Shown: piece by piece, positions 44,604 through 56,040 of the stretch
Numbering within the stretch: position 1 is the stretch's first letter
Layout of the letters: each line of letters opens with the position of its first letter
Assembly: GCA_009733575.1 (NCBI GenBank)
Contig: ML769730.1
Location: 1 to 64,000 of the forward strand
DNA: 64,000 bases
Direction: 5' to 3'
From: Gymnopus androsaceus JB14
Lineage: Eukaryota; Basidiomycota; Agaricomycetes; Agaricales; Omphalotaceae
Made by a program: the position numbers and the translations under genes
The notes under the pieces: model-generated
Told to the model about the DNA's origin: nothing
Databases searched by the model: none
The model's input: the letters and a program-made list of their open reading frames with translations, nothing else

Positions 44604-45912
44604 TCAAAGTTCCCGCCCACGAGCATCTATCCTCAAGGCCCTAAGCCTTGCCAAACCAAGCTGAATACTATGTATATGAGCTTCGAATGGGATGTGCGCA
44701 CCGGCAAGCTGCGGTTCTGCGACCCGCTCCCTGATAATTTCCATATCTCCACTCAAAGCCCTCAGAGTATGAAGGGCTGAGATGACATGGGCCAGAGCCT
44801 GCTGTCTGTAGCCTCCTAACTCGCTGAGAAGTTTCAGATGGGAATCGTATCGATCCAACGAACGCTGGCGCCATCCAAGTCGAGTCCAAAGTTCGGCAAG
44901 TAGCTCAGATTTGGCCAACGACATCAAAGAATCCTCTCGCAGAATAATCTCATGGACCACCAAAAGACGTTCCTCGAGTTTATCGAGATTGGCAAGCTGG
45001 ATCTCTGCCTCAACAATGAGTTGGCCGATGACAGAAGACAGAGAGCCCATAACGTCCGCGAACGTGCGAACTACGACCTCAGCACCGGCGGGACTGAAAT
45101 AGAAGGGAGAAATAGCGTTCATGGAAGACGAGAGGGACCGAGCCCGAGCAGCGTCTATGGTAGCCAAAGCATATTCATTCACAGAGGTGATTCTGCCGTA
45201 TCCAAAGGTCAATTCGTCGCTAAACGGCACAAAGAAAAGATCACATACTGATCTACAGCGCCGCTGATTTTTGATCCAAGCAATTGCAGTCCATGCCCAG
45301 CTTTACGTGCGTCCTTGACAAAGTCGACTATAGTTTCCGCTAGCAAGAAATGAGTAACCTACGAAGAGAATCATCTGAAAGGCCCACCTAGAAGATCCCG
45401 GCTAGCAAGCTCACTGAGTTTAACTAGGATAACAATGTCAGACATAGCCATCTCTGCTTTCTTTAGTTTGAGGGATATGACCGAGCCTCCCGCGGCATCG
45501 TCGAGAATTTGTTCAAAGGTCCGAGTTTGAGCTGTAATTAGACTTGGGAAATCGGCCCACTGGGGGAAGTCAAAGTTGGGCTTAAGCTCCTGTGGGGGAG
45601 CCATGCATATTCCGTAGCGGCCAGCACCAGGGATCAAACAAAGAGGAGCAACGCCCTTCATAATGAAGGAGATCAAAGCAATGATAAGTGGCATGATCCA
45701 GAAGAGCGCGCGGAAAGATCGAGGAAAGGAGAGGGAGAGACGAGCTGGCTTCGAAAGTAGGTTTCGTAGATATCCGAGGACAGTAAGAAAGGCCCCCCAT
45801 ACAGTGGCTTGGGGAGAGTCACTGATGGTTTCACTTTGAGACTGTGGATAGTGGAGTGAGATACGGTTCCAGGTGCAACAGGAGCATTTAGACTTACGGA
45901 TGTTTGAGGCAT
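44604..45912 (-). CDS. Membrane-anchored helical protein, paralogue A
   Basis: Four exons (45912-45898, 45841-45388, 45339-45249, 45192-44604) give 382 residues in consistent phase. A strongly hydrophobic segment at about residues 52-78 (LFWIMPLIIALISFIMKGVA) is a probable transmembrane anchor. The rest is helical, with LKLKKAEMAMSDIVILVKLS and LIVEAEIQLANLDKLEERLL probably forming coiled coil. Intron positions and phases (1 after DLLG, 2 after the DQ motif) equal those of the gene at 56,547-57,928, so the two are paralogues. The family is not recognised and no function can be assigned. The first exon is only 15 nt, so an earlier start is possible. Confidence 0.75.
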
Positions 45913-46749
45913 TGGAGTGTTCAGGTGCAGGCAATGACGGTTCAGAAGATGTTGGAACTTCCTTTGTTGTGTGACTGGTCGCGCTTTTACAGCCGTGTCA
46001 CGTACCACGTGAGGTTGAGCAATCACCCGGCCGGCCCCGCCAGACTAGTAGCCGGGCCAAATAAGTTTCTGAGGATCCTTGTAAGTAGTAGTATTTGGAT
46101 TCGAGTGGAATGAGGTAGACACGTGCCCTTGAAAGACTTGGGGTAGCCCGAACTCGTACTTCGTGAGATATGTTTGCGTACAACAACATATCCAATATCA
46201 AATGCTATGCATATGGATTGGGTGAATATTAGAACATAGAGCCTGAGCTCGAAAGAAGCTCACCGTTGCGAGCATATCGATACCCATAATAACAGGAAAA
46301 TAACAGGACTTATTGCGTACTAGAATTGGGGGGGAAAATGGCAGCAGGCCGAATACAACGCAACAGAGAGTTATTTAGGATCCATGCGAAGGAGAAGAAC
46401 ATTGTCATGCTTGCGACAGAATAAGTCGTTATGCAGAAACAGAGTTCGGGCTGGACCGGGATTAGATAGTAATTTTAATTAGGCGGGTTGAGTTGGGAAA
46501 GTGAGCTCGGGCCCACGTGGATGAGCAAATGAACATCTGAGTAAAATGAACGTCTGAGTAGACCCTGGTTGATATTCGAGAGCCTAGAGGGACGAGAGAT
46601 AGTGACGAAGATTCTAAGCGAAGACACAGTCCCACGCTAGAGAGGGGTGCGAAAAAATGAGCTATCATGCGCCGTAGTAGAATTAGTAGTACTGCACTGT
46701 AGCCTCTGGCGCGCGTTGGTTCCGGTAGATAAATAAGCGCCCATGTTGC
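45913..46749. other. Intergenic, no gene seen
   Basis: Upstream region of paralogue A. A minus-strand frame at 46,462-46,761 (99 codons) has no recognisable features. Nothing else is supported. Confidence 0.5.
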
Positions 46750-47580
46750 TTGTCTGCTCAATATACGCGGAAGTATGGAAAAACGCGCTCAAAGGCTGCT
46801 GTCTCATCGAGTATGAAGGGTGATGAAGTACGTGCCAGCCAGTGTCTGGCCGCGGCTCGGATTCTAACCACGGCGTTTGCTTGTTTCTACCTCCTCCACC
46901 GCAAACTCAAACAGTCGGAACCAGGTTGGTCCAGCTACCGTCAGTACAGATCGTCAAGCTTCCAGCCTCGCTCAGCTTCCGGCCCAGGAGCAGACTGAAG
47001 ATCTGACCTCTCCTATATGCCATGGACTTGCCTTCCAGCCTTTCGTGTGAGCACTGCATATGCTGGTTTTGCTTACAGTATGAGACATCATACTTTTCAG
47101 AACCGCTTGTGAAGTAGAAGGCATCACCGCGCCACACTGTGTCCCTGCTGCCGCAAACGCATCCTGTACTCATGTTATCCATTACAAGGGATGGTATATG
47201 CCCTTGCCAGTCGGCAGGGTCTCAATCCTCCCTGTCGAATAAAATTTGTTTGGTCTCGCAATCGAAGAATGCTCAACTTCTGAGACTTCAAACTGTGCAG
47301 AGCGACCTCACCTGCGCCATTTGCAAAGGACTTGCGTTCCAACCTCACGTGTGAGTCAGTCCCATTGACGATTTCTCCAATCTCATCTTCTCTTTTAGAA
47401 CTGCATGTGGCCACATCCACTGCGCTCGCTGTCTGATCCGTAACCGGAAAGAGAGCGTGAAGTAGTGCTGCGCTACCCTATGCGGATGTTGCCAGAGATC
47501 TGTCACCCGCCGCCCTGTGCACTGCTATCTATTGCAGGAGATAGTATGCTCCGTCGCTTGACAACAGAGTATTGTTCCTC
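46750..47580 (+). pseudogene. Two decayed RING-finger gene copies in tandem
   Basis: The second copy is clearer: DLTCAICKGLAFQPHV, then an intron (GTGAGT...TTTTAG, 47,351-47,399), then TACGHIHCARCLIRNR, giving RING ligands C-x2-C, C-G-H, C-x2-C before a stop. The first copy reads SPICHGLAFQPF at about 47,010, has an intron at the same position, and then CPCCRKRIL in a shifted frame. Each has lost cysteines or frame. They are related to the intact RING gene at 52,438-53,053 in intron position and motif (CQGPAYQPQ against CKGLAFQPH). The upstream frame from 46,750 may be the N-terminal part. Confidence 0.6.
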
Positions 47581-48762
47581 CTCGCTGCGTCAAGTTTGTA
47601 TGGAGTCGGAACGGAACGACGAAATCTCACTTTGAGAGAGTTCTCAAAGTAAGTCTTCCCACCGAAACGATCTCATGCGACTTTTACCGAGTCCAACTGC
47701 CGAAAATGGGTGACTGGACTCGTCAATCTTAACGACAACTCGTTTGTATATATGTCCTCATAATAAAGAACGTTATCTTCACGATCGATACAGGCGGGCA
47801 AAGGTCGAGCGCCGATGCTAAGTGACTCTACCTTTCATAATGGTTGTGCTTTGAGGGCACCAATGGCTTACCATTTGCCGATTCCATTTTCGTGCTCGCC
47901 GAGTCCTGCGCAACTCTTTCAGCTGGTTTAAATCACGAGTCCAGGGATGGGATGGTGGGGATGAGAAATATGTCGGTATCTCAGTGCGGCGGAGGGCAGT
48001 GAGAGTCGGGGATGAGAAGAAATAAGCACTAATAAAAAGTCTAGTGCTCCAAACATGGAGTAATAATGACAGGACTTCCATGAAAAAACAGACAGGGTTG
48101 GAGATTCCAGGGTTTAGTGGGCCCCCAAGTCAACAGATAAGTAACCGCGCCTTTCAAAGTCCAAACCCCCGTGTAATGGCTGGCCGTTCATTATAATTAT
48201 ATTCGGGTTCCCTGACCTCATTGAAAAAGCAAGATGATGTCAAAGAAAAAGGCTCGTACACCTCCTTAACTTGAACGCGGATTTGGTAGCTGAAAAGCCA
48301 TCATTCTGGAGTCAATACCGGAGGGGCGAAAGCAATTGCAACATCTTTTCTGCCGGGTGAGTGTGGGTCCTAGAATTAGGGTGCCATTGCAGTCTGCAGA
48401 TAAGCAGTTGCGCCTTTTAAACCCCATGTAAAATGTCGATTGGGACAGGTACCCCGGAGCTTGTAGAACCCAACTTGCTCATGGCTTGTCCGCATTGCAA
48501 TTTATGAAGGTCGGACAGGGATGGGAAGATAGGGAAAGCTCAACAAGAAGCCGGATAGGGACAAATAAGAATTGCGCGAGCGATTCTTGTACAACGCTGT
48601 ATCCAAAGGGTCTATCTACCTAGTCCTGCCATCAGGCCGGAAAATAAAAGTTCGACGAGCAATGGATAGCTATGGATGGTTCCAAGATATGTCTGAAGTA
48701 GGAAGAGAAGAACGTATAATTTGAAAGGCATAAAATGCATTCGGACTATGGAAGACTAATCG
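47581..48762. other. Intergenic, no gene seen
   Basis: Only short frames. Two loosely similar tracts with GCGCCTTT(C/T)AAA near 48,145 and 48,412 suggest an old duplication. Nothing else is supported. Confidence 0.5.
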
Positions 48763-49552
48763 CTACGCAGCAGCTCTAGATTCCGTTGCCTGGGCAGCCC
48801 CTACAGTCAACTTCGCTGGTATGTCAAAGAAAAAATCCGGTTGGTTGGGACGCCTTATTGCGTAGCAGGAAGCTCGCTTCATGTCGAACCTTTCCTCTCC
48901 TGACGGGATGTTTGCCTTTGTGTAGCCGGCAACCTCCTCTCGCGAAAGTATTGGGAAAGGAATGACGCCTAGCTTGTTTGCAGGAAGCAATTGCCAGGCC
49001 TCTGGAGAATTCCTGGCTTTGGAGGTCAAAGAGTCGATGAAGTCCAGACAGCAATCGCCCGGGGCATCCAAGCCGTTATCGAACAAACGAATAGCAAACT
49101 CGCTGTCAGGAACCGGTATCGTCTGAACAAGGTCTCCACTCTGTGGTTTGAGCTGCAAAAAGAATATATTTCCAGGTGAGAAGTGTTAGAATTCAAAACA
49201 TTCAAGAGGAACGCACACCGCAAACGTCCACCGTATTTCGGCCTGCTTCTGCGAACAACTCGTTCCAACTCATATGGTAGCTCTTTCTGCGCGCTTCACG
49301 TTGGGCCTGGGAGAGCTTGGACTGAGAGCGTTGGAAATCGTTGCCGAAATTCATTTCGTCAATCGCGTCGAGCTCTAAGTCGATCTCTGCGTCAGTAGGA
49401 AATAAGTTATCGGGCAACTTCAACGAAGGATGTGTTTTCAGCAGGGCTGCCTCGAACGAATTTCGTGGGCTGTGAGTACTGCGTGGTCGCGTGCAAGGCG
49501 CAAGAGCGATCCGCAGTCCACGAATAGGGTGTTGTGGGTGTTGTTTAGGCAT
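48763..49552 (-). CDS. Unknown protein, 236 residues
   Basis: Two exons (49552-49232 and 49152-48763) join in phase 0 over a 79-nt intron ending TTTTTGCAG. ATG 49,552 is the first in frame that avoids a hydrophobic leader of doubtful coding status. The N-terminal half is acidic (DAEIDLELDAIDEMNFGNDF) and then basic (QAQREARRKSYHMSWNELFA). The C-terminal half looks globular (AWQLLPANKLGVIPFPILSR, YAIRRPNQPDFFFDIPAKLT). No signal peptide, membrane segment or recognised domain. Confidence 0.65.
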
Positions 49553-50274
49553 TTTGTTGCAGATAAAATGATAGTTTGACAGCTTATATATCCTGAAGTA
49601 GGCATTACAAAGCAGGTACATTGTTTTCGTAAACTGTGCCCACCCAGGCCGAAGCACAATGCACAATTATCGGCAGTCCGTATTATTGTTTATGATCAGC
49701 AATCGCAGTTGTTCCAGTCACTGATCATGAGAACTTACGAAACATCAGTCATTCCTCCCTTATTGTGCCAAGGGGGACTCTCGTAGGAATTCGTTGCGAA
49801 TACGGAGACATACTATCCATACTATCCAACCTCCACGTACGACAGGCTGATGTGTTCTGATAGTATCTATTCGCAGGAGCGTGGGGGGTGATTTTCCATG
49901 TATGTACATCCCACACTGGCTCGGACGAAGTAAGATATATACCGCAAAAGTTTCTCTAGTGTACTCGTTATAGATTTCCACATCAAAGCAGAACACCAAC
50001 AGGTCTTCTTTCAGACAAAGCAGAAGCATGAGTCCTCATGATAACTTTCCCCTCCTAATTAAGCACCACAAAGCAGCATGAGTCCTCATGATAACTTTCC
50101 CCTCCTAATTAAGCACCACAAAGCAGCATGAGTCCTCATGATAACTTTCCCCTCCTAATTAAGCACCACAAAGCAGAACACAATCGTTTACTATCTTTGA
50201 AGTAAGAAGTTCCGCATGGCAAGGGCTTAAAAAGCCCCCAAGCATTGTCCTACGACTCATAACCTACTCGAAAC
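49553..50274. other. Intergenic region between divergent genes, with a minisatellite
   Basis: Holds the promoters of the 48,763-49,552 (-) and 50,275-50,914 (+) genes and the three-copy 50-bp repeat at 50,025-50,174. No other gene is supported. Confidence 0.5.
50025..50174. repeat. 50-bp direct repeat, three exact copies
   Basis: The unit AGCATGAGTCCTCATGATAA CTTTCCCCTCCTAATTAAGC ACCACAAAGC is repeated three times without change, ending about 100 bases upstream of an ATG. It contains the palindromes ATGAGTCCTCAT and TTAATTAA-like words, so it could multiply a regulatory site. Confidence 0.9.
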
Positions 50275-50914
50275 ATGGCCTTCTACAGCGGTCTGTTAGG
50301 CTCAGATGGTGCGCGTTTTCCGGGTCAGGACGCCGTAGATATATTTTTGGCAAACCCCACCATCAACCAGATTAGGCTGCGCCAAAGAGTGTATTGCTGG
50401 TCTCAGGGTGAATCTCTCGCGTTCTATGAACGTACCGTCGATGGCGGAACGAATTGGACAATCGTTCCAGCGCTACTCTGGCGGATTCGCTGGGTGAACC
50501 TAGGTTTCACCCATCCATTCCACCCTCAGATTGCACCGAACATCCCAGTGGTCAGTTTCATATCCTTTCCAGATGTTGGTCCTAATTTTGCATTTCACTC
50601 CTCAGATCATTGTGGGGGTCCAAGCACCATTCGTCAAAGTGATTGCAGGCATCGCGGTTGCAGGTTATCGTCTGCAATGGTACTATAAAACAGAGATCGA
50701 GCAGTTTCAAGTTCTCCCAGGATATCATGAGGATGGTACATTGGTCCGCACTCAAATACCACTCTATTATCATGAACACCATCCCCGAACTGGTCATACT
50801 ACCCATGACACTCCGAAATTCAAGCCAGGCGGTAAAATGCATGCGTTCCTAAAGCTCCAGTATAATACTCAGGTTAACAGCTTCCAAGCGGCTATCAGCA
50901 GCAAAGAGGGGTAG
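50275..50914 (+). CDS. Unknown protein, 194 residues
   Basis: Two exons (50275-50550 and 50606-50914) join in phase 0 at GTCAGT...CTCAG. The sequence is Tyr/Trp/Phe-rich with alternating polar and hydrophobic residues (RLRQRVYCWSQGESLAFYER, VAGYRLQWYYKTEIEQF), suggesting a beta-rich fold. There is no signal peptide. I do not recognise the family. A perfect three-copy 50-bp repeat lies just upstream. Confidence 0.7.
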
Positions 50915-50993
50915 GAAGGAACTAGTACTTACAGACTCTTGTATTCACCCGATCGATGCGCCGCTACGGCTTACTCAATGCTCTATCGCCCCT

Positions 50994-51870
50994 TTAATTA
51001 CTCGGCCGGTCATCTAACTGACTGCGAGCTAGTAAGCCTTGAGTAAACCAACTGACTATCTCAACTCCTTGGGGAAGAACGATGCGCACATGGGTATCGC
51101 CAACGACGTCCATATGTTCCTGTCTCCAGTCCGGATGTTCTCGTAGTAAATCCTCGACGCTGCGCCGGGTCCGGATCGGGAAAACCAGTAAATCGACACT
51201 CAAGTTAGCACTGTAATAATCAGACTCTGTAAGCGTTTGGGAATAGTATGGAAAGAAAATACCCTCATCATCGTCCCAAACATATCCTTCTTCTCCCTCC
51301 CCATCGCTCCAATTCATCAATTTCTCGTAGATCCAGGCTAAACATTCCCGCTGGTGAATCTTGGAGAGAGTATGCCAACGTTTGGGGCTGCGTAGACTGC
51401 TGCACGTAATACGCTTCTCTCTGCGACGAAAAGTACTGGGTTCGTGGGTCGATAGCTTTTTCGCGTGGAAGGGACGGTGTCAGGAGAGCGCGGAGGTAGG
51501 ACAAAGGTTGAGATTGGAGGGTTGGAACTGGACCACTGTAGAAGATCGGGAACGAGGGAGTTAGAGTGCACGAAGTGGGTGGGATGCAAAGACACACGTC
51601 GGGTAGTCCGAATGCCAAGCTTTAGAGTGTTTTCCTCCGTATTTATGAGCCATATGGCGCGCAATCTGTACACGAATTTGATGGTAAGAGAATGAATGGT
51701 AGCAGTCGAACTGGGTGGGATCGGCAGGTTGCAATTGTAGCATAAAAAACACCTGCAGCTCTCCTATAAATGCTTGGAAGGTGGGAGGGATGTCGGTACC
51801 AAGGTCCAAAGTCGGCGGAACGTCGGAGTCGATTATGCTCTGCAAAGACAAAGGAAGTTCGTACATCGTC
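50994..51870 (-). pseudogene. Epoxide-hydrolase-like pseudogene (C-terminal part)
   Basis: The minus strand reads STQPQTLAYSLQDSPAGM and then, one base out of frame at a TTT near 51,336, LAWIYEKLMNWSDGEGEEG. This is the TxPQTLxYGLxDSPxGLLAWIxEKxxxW block of fungal epoxide hydrolases. Upstream, CIPPTSCTLTPSFPI and SYLRALLTPSLPR fit the preceding lid region, in another frame from QIARHMAHKYGG. The C-terminal end after the block does not match the family. With two or more frame breaks and no N-terminal catalytic part, it is non-functional. Confidence 0.55.
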
Positions 51871-52437
51871 GATGATCCTACTGCCCATTAGATACAGCCA
51901 AGTAAGGAGCAATTTGGGTCGGCGTACCTCGTGAAAGAAAGCAGCAGTATAGTCGGGTGGTCAGGCAAAGGAAGAAAGTACGTTGTTGCCTTTCTCCAGT
52001 TCAGACTCGCAGTCAGGCGCTTTGAGCCTTTGTCTTCAGCCTGAACGCGATCACATGTTGTAAACCTAACGCGTAAGTTAGTAATTATGAGCCACGATGG
52101 ATAATCATACAAACCTCTGCATAGCTCCCAATCTCCGACTGTTCCTTCAGCTTCAATCTCAGAGGAAGCCTAGACGGTAGACGCACAGAAGCATCACACA
52201 AAAAGTAGCCGATGAATAGGAATATAAACATTATATCAAGAACATAATAAACGAAAGAAAAGGGGGGGGGAGAAGGTGTGGGAGGGTTATAGAGTAGAGA
52301 GGAAGGAGGTAATCGTAGCGACAGCGACAGAGAATGCAGCATATCTATTGATCTATTAAATTGGGAAGTAGAGATAGTAACAAAGACGTTATGAAAGTAA
52401 TTGGGGCTCTGGAGAGCCGAGTCCGGATAAGTGCAAG
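51871..52437. other. Intergenic, no gene seen
   Basis: 3' flank of the RING gene. It contains a run of 10 G (52,262-52,271) and no supported gene. Confidence 0.45.
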
Positions 52438-53053
52438 CTAGGCGCGCGGGGTCCAGATAGCTCTGGGGGCCAGCTTTCGAGGGGTTTTGACCTTCGCTCC
52501 CTCTACTTCCGCTACCGCTTCCATTTGATATTGAAGAGCAAGCCCTGGAGCCGGGGCAGCCGCAACAAATGCTTGACACGTTGTGCAACGTGTGCTTTCG
52601 TCTTTGCGCAGGGAGAGGCGGCGGACTTTAGCAATGCATCTCGCGCAAAAGAGGTGACCGCATGGCAGACTGCAGAGGATGAGTAAATTTAACTATCACG
52701 AAGGTAATTGACTAGAACGGCGTACATCTGGGGCTGGTAAGCGGGTCCCTGACATGAAGAGCAACTCGTGGATTTCTCGATCGACTGTTTCAGAACAAGA
52801 TAACGCTCTTTGTAAGAGAGCTTAACTGCGGCCGGTGGAGTGGCTGGGCGGCGCGTATGAGTTCTGCAGGCCTTGAACGAAGATTAATATTACTATGAGC
52901 GGGAAGAGGAAGAATTAAGTGATTTACCTTCTGAGTTTTACGCCATATTTTCAAAAAATCATTCGCCGTCTGGAGGGTGTGCAATTTTTGGCTTCGCAAG
53001 TTATAGTAGACCTTGCTCCGTAAAACCATGGAATGAGATGACCTCGAACGCAT
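52438..53053 (-). CDS. Small RING-finger protein (probable E3 ubiquitin ligase)
   Basis: Three exons (53053-52928, 52871-52726, 52669-52438) in consistent phase give 167 residues. The RING ligands are all present: CSSCQGPAYQPQ (C1, C2), LPCGHLFCARC (C3, H4, C5, C6) and RCTTC (C7, C8), with an intron inside the loop between C2 and C3. The N terminus is basic. RING proteins recruit E2 enzymes for ubiquitin transfer; substrates cannot be inferred. An in-frame extension upstream of ATG 53,053 is possible. Two decayed relatives lie 5 kb away at 46,750-47,580. Confidence 0.75.
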
Positions 53054-53629
53054 CGTTGGGATATGAGATAATGAAAGAAGATGCAAGGAGGCGAATTCAC
53101 GAGTGGAGCGCTTTATATACTGGCCAGCACAAAGAATGAAGATGCTGGAATACGACAGGATGCCACTGAAAAACAAAGCTTCAAAGGACTCTTCATGGAG
53201 GGAACGGCAATTAGATGAAGGCCGAGAATGAAAGGGCGATTATTCGTTAACCGCCATCGATGCCGAGTAACGAGTGAGACCATGGCCATCGATGAGAGTG
53301 AAAAACAACATGAGAAATTCAAACCGGGAATTCGAACCGAGGGCCCGCGATTTGGGCGCTTTTTACGCTGTGTCCTCTTGGCTCTTTGCAGTTAATGCGG
53401 AAGCCAAGTTCTATATTTCTAATACTTAGTACTTTGCAGCATCGGCATTGAAGGTGCTCCAACGTCGCCCTGCTGCTGACTGCAATCAAAGCATATTAAG
53501 CGCGTTCTGAGTTGCCAAATAGCTCGTTCCCAGGAAACTGCGTGAGGACTATAAAGTCGAAAGGACTTGATGACGAAAATACTTGCTTCTTCGGATGATG
53601 CGTTGTCTGCATTCTTTCACCAGCTCATC
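53054..53629. other. Intergenic with a tRNA-like remnant
   Basis: No protein gene. The only feature is the tRNA-like sequence at 53,321-53,400 on the minus strand. Confidence 0.5.
53321..53400 (-). repeat. tRNA-like remnant
   Basis: On the minus strand an A-box-like GAGCCAAGAGGACACAGC is followed 40 bases later by a B-box-like CGGTTCGAATTCCCGG. The acceptor stem pairs over only about four bases, the T stem has mismatches and no proper anticodon loop with U33 is seen. It is most likely a tRNA pseudogene. Confidence 0.4.
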
Positions 53630-54660
53630 ATGAAACGGAAGACTTTTGCCGCCAGCACTCTCTTTGCAGTGGTTGCACTTTCTTCTTCTTCTTCTACTCC
53701 TCCTGCAGCGTTCCCTGCATCCGGAAATGGACTTAGTACAACTCAACGGGTGACTTGACAGGAACCGCGTAGACAACAACATATCTTTCGACTGGCAATG
53801 GATATCTAGAAGGTCTGCGGTCTAAAGGACTCCCGGAGGGGCGGACATCGAAACTCTGCAGTTGAACATTTGAATTTTTATGGGCTGGAGGTCCGTTCCA
53901 GGATCCTGTAAGTATTTCTATACGTTGAAATTCAAAGAATCTTTTAGTGAAGACGTATTTAAAAAAACTACCCAATGAAACAACAGCTACTCATTTGGCC
54001 TTGGAGCGAATCCGTGCAAGCCTATTTGCCAACGCGACGGGAGACGTTTACCCTTTAACCTCGCCATTTCCTTTTTACGGTATGACCTATTCATTTATTG
54101 CCTTACGCCTTATCAAATTTGTTGTAGGTTCTTATGTCGGTGCTGGGCATCTGATCACCATGAATGTGTCTGATCCTGCGACTGACTTTGCGCGTTGGTT
54201 GGATCTGGACGAAGGTGTAGCACGAACGACATGGACACAGTCCAGTTCAACGTTCATTCGGTGCGTTTCTTACGACTTTCAATGGGGTGCAGAAGCTTAG
54301 TGATTTTCGGTGAAACATTTTGCTCCCATCCTACCGAAAGTATGCTCAAGCTTGACGCTGTTTTTACGGAAAACTTGGGCACCCAGAGGTGCCACTACGG
54401 CGCAACTTATCTATAACATCTCCCGAGGTCGAGTTGCGCATGACGAGGTTAGCATTCAATCTCATCCATAAGAACCAGGCTTGACACGTCCCCGTAGATG
54501 GACGTACGCGTTTTTGCTTCGAAACTCGCATCACCGTGCACAATTCTTTTCGGATCTTTGGGCACATTGGAATGAAAGGTGGACCCGGTGAAGGAAACAC
54601 TGCCGAATGGGCTAGTAGCTGGTACGTATACCTTCCTCGCAGTCGGATGCCGCTGAGTGT
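53630..54660 (+). pseudogene. GH95-type alpha-L-fucosidase pseudogene
   Basis: It begins with a secretion-signal-like start (MKRKTFAASTLFAVVAL), then in changing frames TGNGYLEGL, LWAGGPFQDP, an intron, ATHLALERIRASLFANATGD, SYVGAGHLITMNVSDPATDF, ARWLDLDEGVARTTWTQSSS and FCSHPTESMLKL. Order and motifs follow the N-terminal beta-sandwich of glycoside hydrolase family 95. Several stops and frame breaks, and the absence of the catalytic (alpha/alpha)6 barrel, show it is dead. The live relatives are secreted and act on fucosylated glycans. Confidence 0.7.
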
Positions 54661-56040
54661 CCGCTGCATTCGAGATGGTTAATCTATGGGCTCATTCCGA
54701 ATATACGAACGATGTTGCTTGGTGGTAGGCTCAAGGGCCTCCAAAGGATACCCTCTTCTCAAGGTAGGATTCATATCACGTTCTTGTGCTGAACGACAGT
54801 CAAGGGCGTAGCTTCCTTCCTTTTGGATACCCTCCCTACGGAGGTGGAGCGTCCTTGAAGCTCCGTCGTCAGTGCATTCTGATACGGATAGTTCGAGTGG
54901 GTCAAGTACAGCATGTAGCATCACTTTCACGGCTACTGTACGCTCTCCGGTCCCGAAGAGAGTTGTTTGTGGTGGACAGGAGATTCCGAAGGACGTTGAT
55001 GACAAGACAACCTTTGCCAACTCCTCCTCCTCTACTTCCTCCTCTGCCGCCTCTGCCTCTGCTGACGGCACCAAAGATGGCCGACCCGGCTCTGCAGGTG
55101 GAACTGGACGATATCGCGGAACATGTGAATCGGCTTTCTCTTCGAGACCTTGGCGGCAATGCTCCCGCCGAGTCTAAAATTGGTCGGGATTTACAGACCC
55201 AATTGTGCGAGTGTCGTCCGCAGCAAAAGCAACAACGGCCTCAGGCTCGACAGGTCTCTTCGTCTTACTCACCAACAAGAGCACTTCCAGTCTCCCAACA
55301 GTGTATGCCGCAGAGCCGTTTCGACCGTGGAACGTGGTGCCATGAGCACTGGCAAGGAGAATGCCGGTCTGGGAGATGAATCTTGGACTTAGCTGCTGTG
55401 AACGAGGGTTCGAATAATGGTGTCGTTGGGAAGAACTTGGTTGTTGCGTACAGCGATAATCATAATAAGGTCGCCATTGGTGCCAATGATGACAAAAAGG
55501 GGAAGAAGGAGAAGGATAGAAAGATCCGACGTAAGTTTCATGAATCTTTCTGTTTCAGTTATGCTTACCATCGTATGTTTAGCTCCTCCTCTGGAGATGC
55601 CGCCTTTGAATCATAAGCGGTCGACTATCTCTGCCCTAGGATCTCCTATCGCTCTTTCCCCGCTGATGAACACATCTTCGACTCAGGGCGGAATTGCTTC
55701 CCCTGTTGTTGGTAAGCTCAAATGATTATTATTTGATGCTAAAAAGCTTCAGATGCGAGAGTATAATCCTTGTGCGTACCCTCAAAAATCCGAAATGGAA
55801 CAGCCAGTGTCAGAATCGATACGAATGATAGAGGAAAACTGGCCACCGAGTACGACGTACCAGATTCTACTGAGCGCTCCTTCCACATCGACAAATCCGA
55901 CTTGGGATCGCGAGGAGATGGTTAGGGCAGAGTTCCGTAGGAATACCACCGATGCATTAGCATCCCCGGATACAGATATCATTGCCTTTTGGTCGGTGCG
56001 TACATTACATGTGCTTCTCTGCGAGTTGAAGTAAGCTTAG
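54661..56040 (+). pseudogene. Degraded coding sequence, possibly transposase-derived
   Basis: Several + strand frames have coding character: a Ser/Ala/Pro-rich stretch (55,020-55,180), a Lys-rich stretch (KKGKKEKDRKIRRK near 55,495) and RSTISALGSPIALSPLMNTS. The 3' part (55,753-56,034) reads SESIRMIEENWPPSTTYQIL, DREEMVRAEFRRNTTDALAS and DTDIIAFWSV, which recalls the stretch before the C-terminal dimerisation domain of hAT-type transposases. The frames cannot be joined and the assignment is tentative. Confidence 0.4.

Noticed and set aside
53321..53400. Functional tRNA gene
   Set aside because: Acceptor and T stems have mismatches and there is no acceptable anticodon loop; kept only as a tRNA-like remnant.
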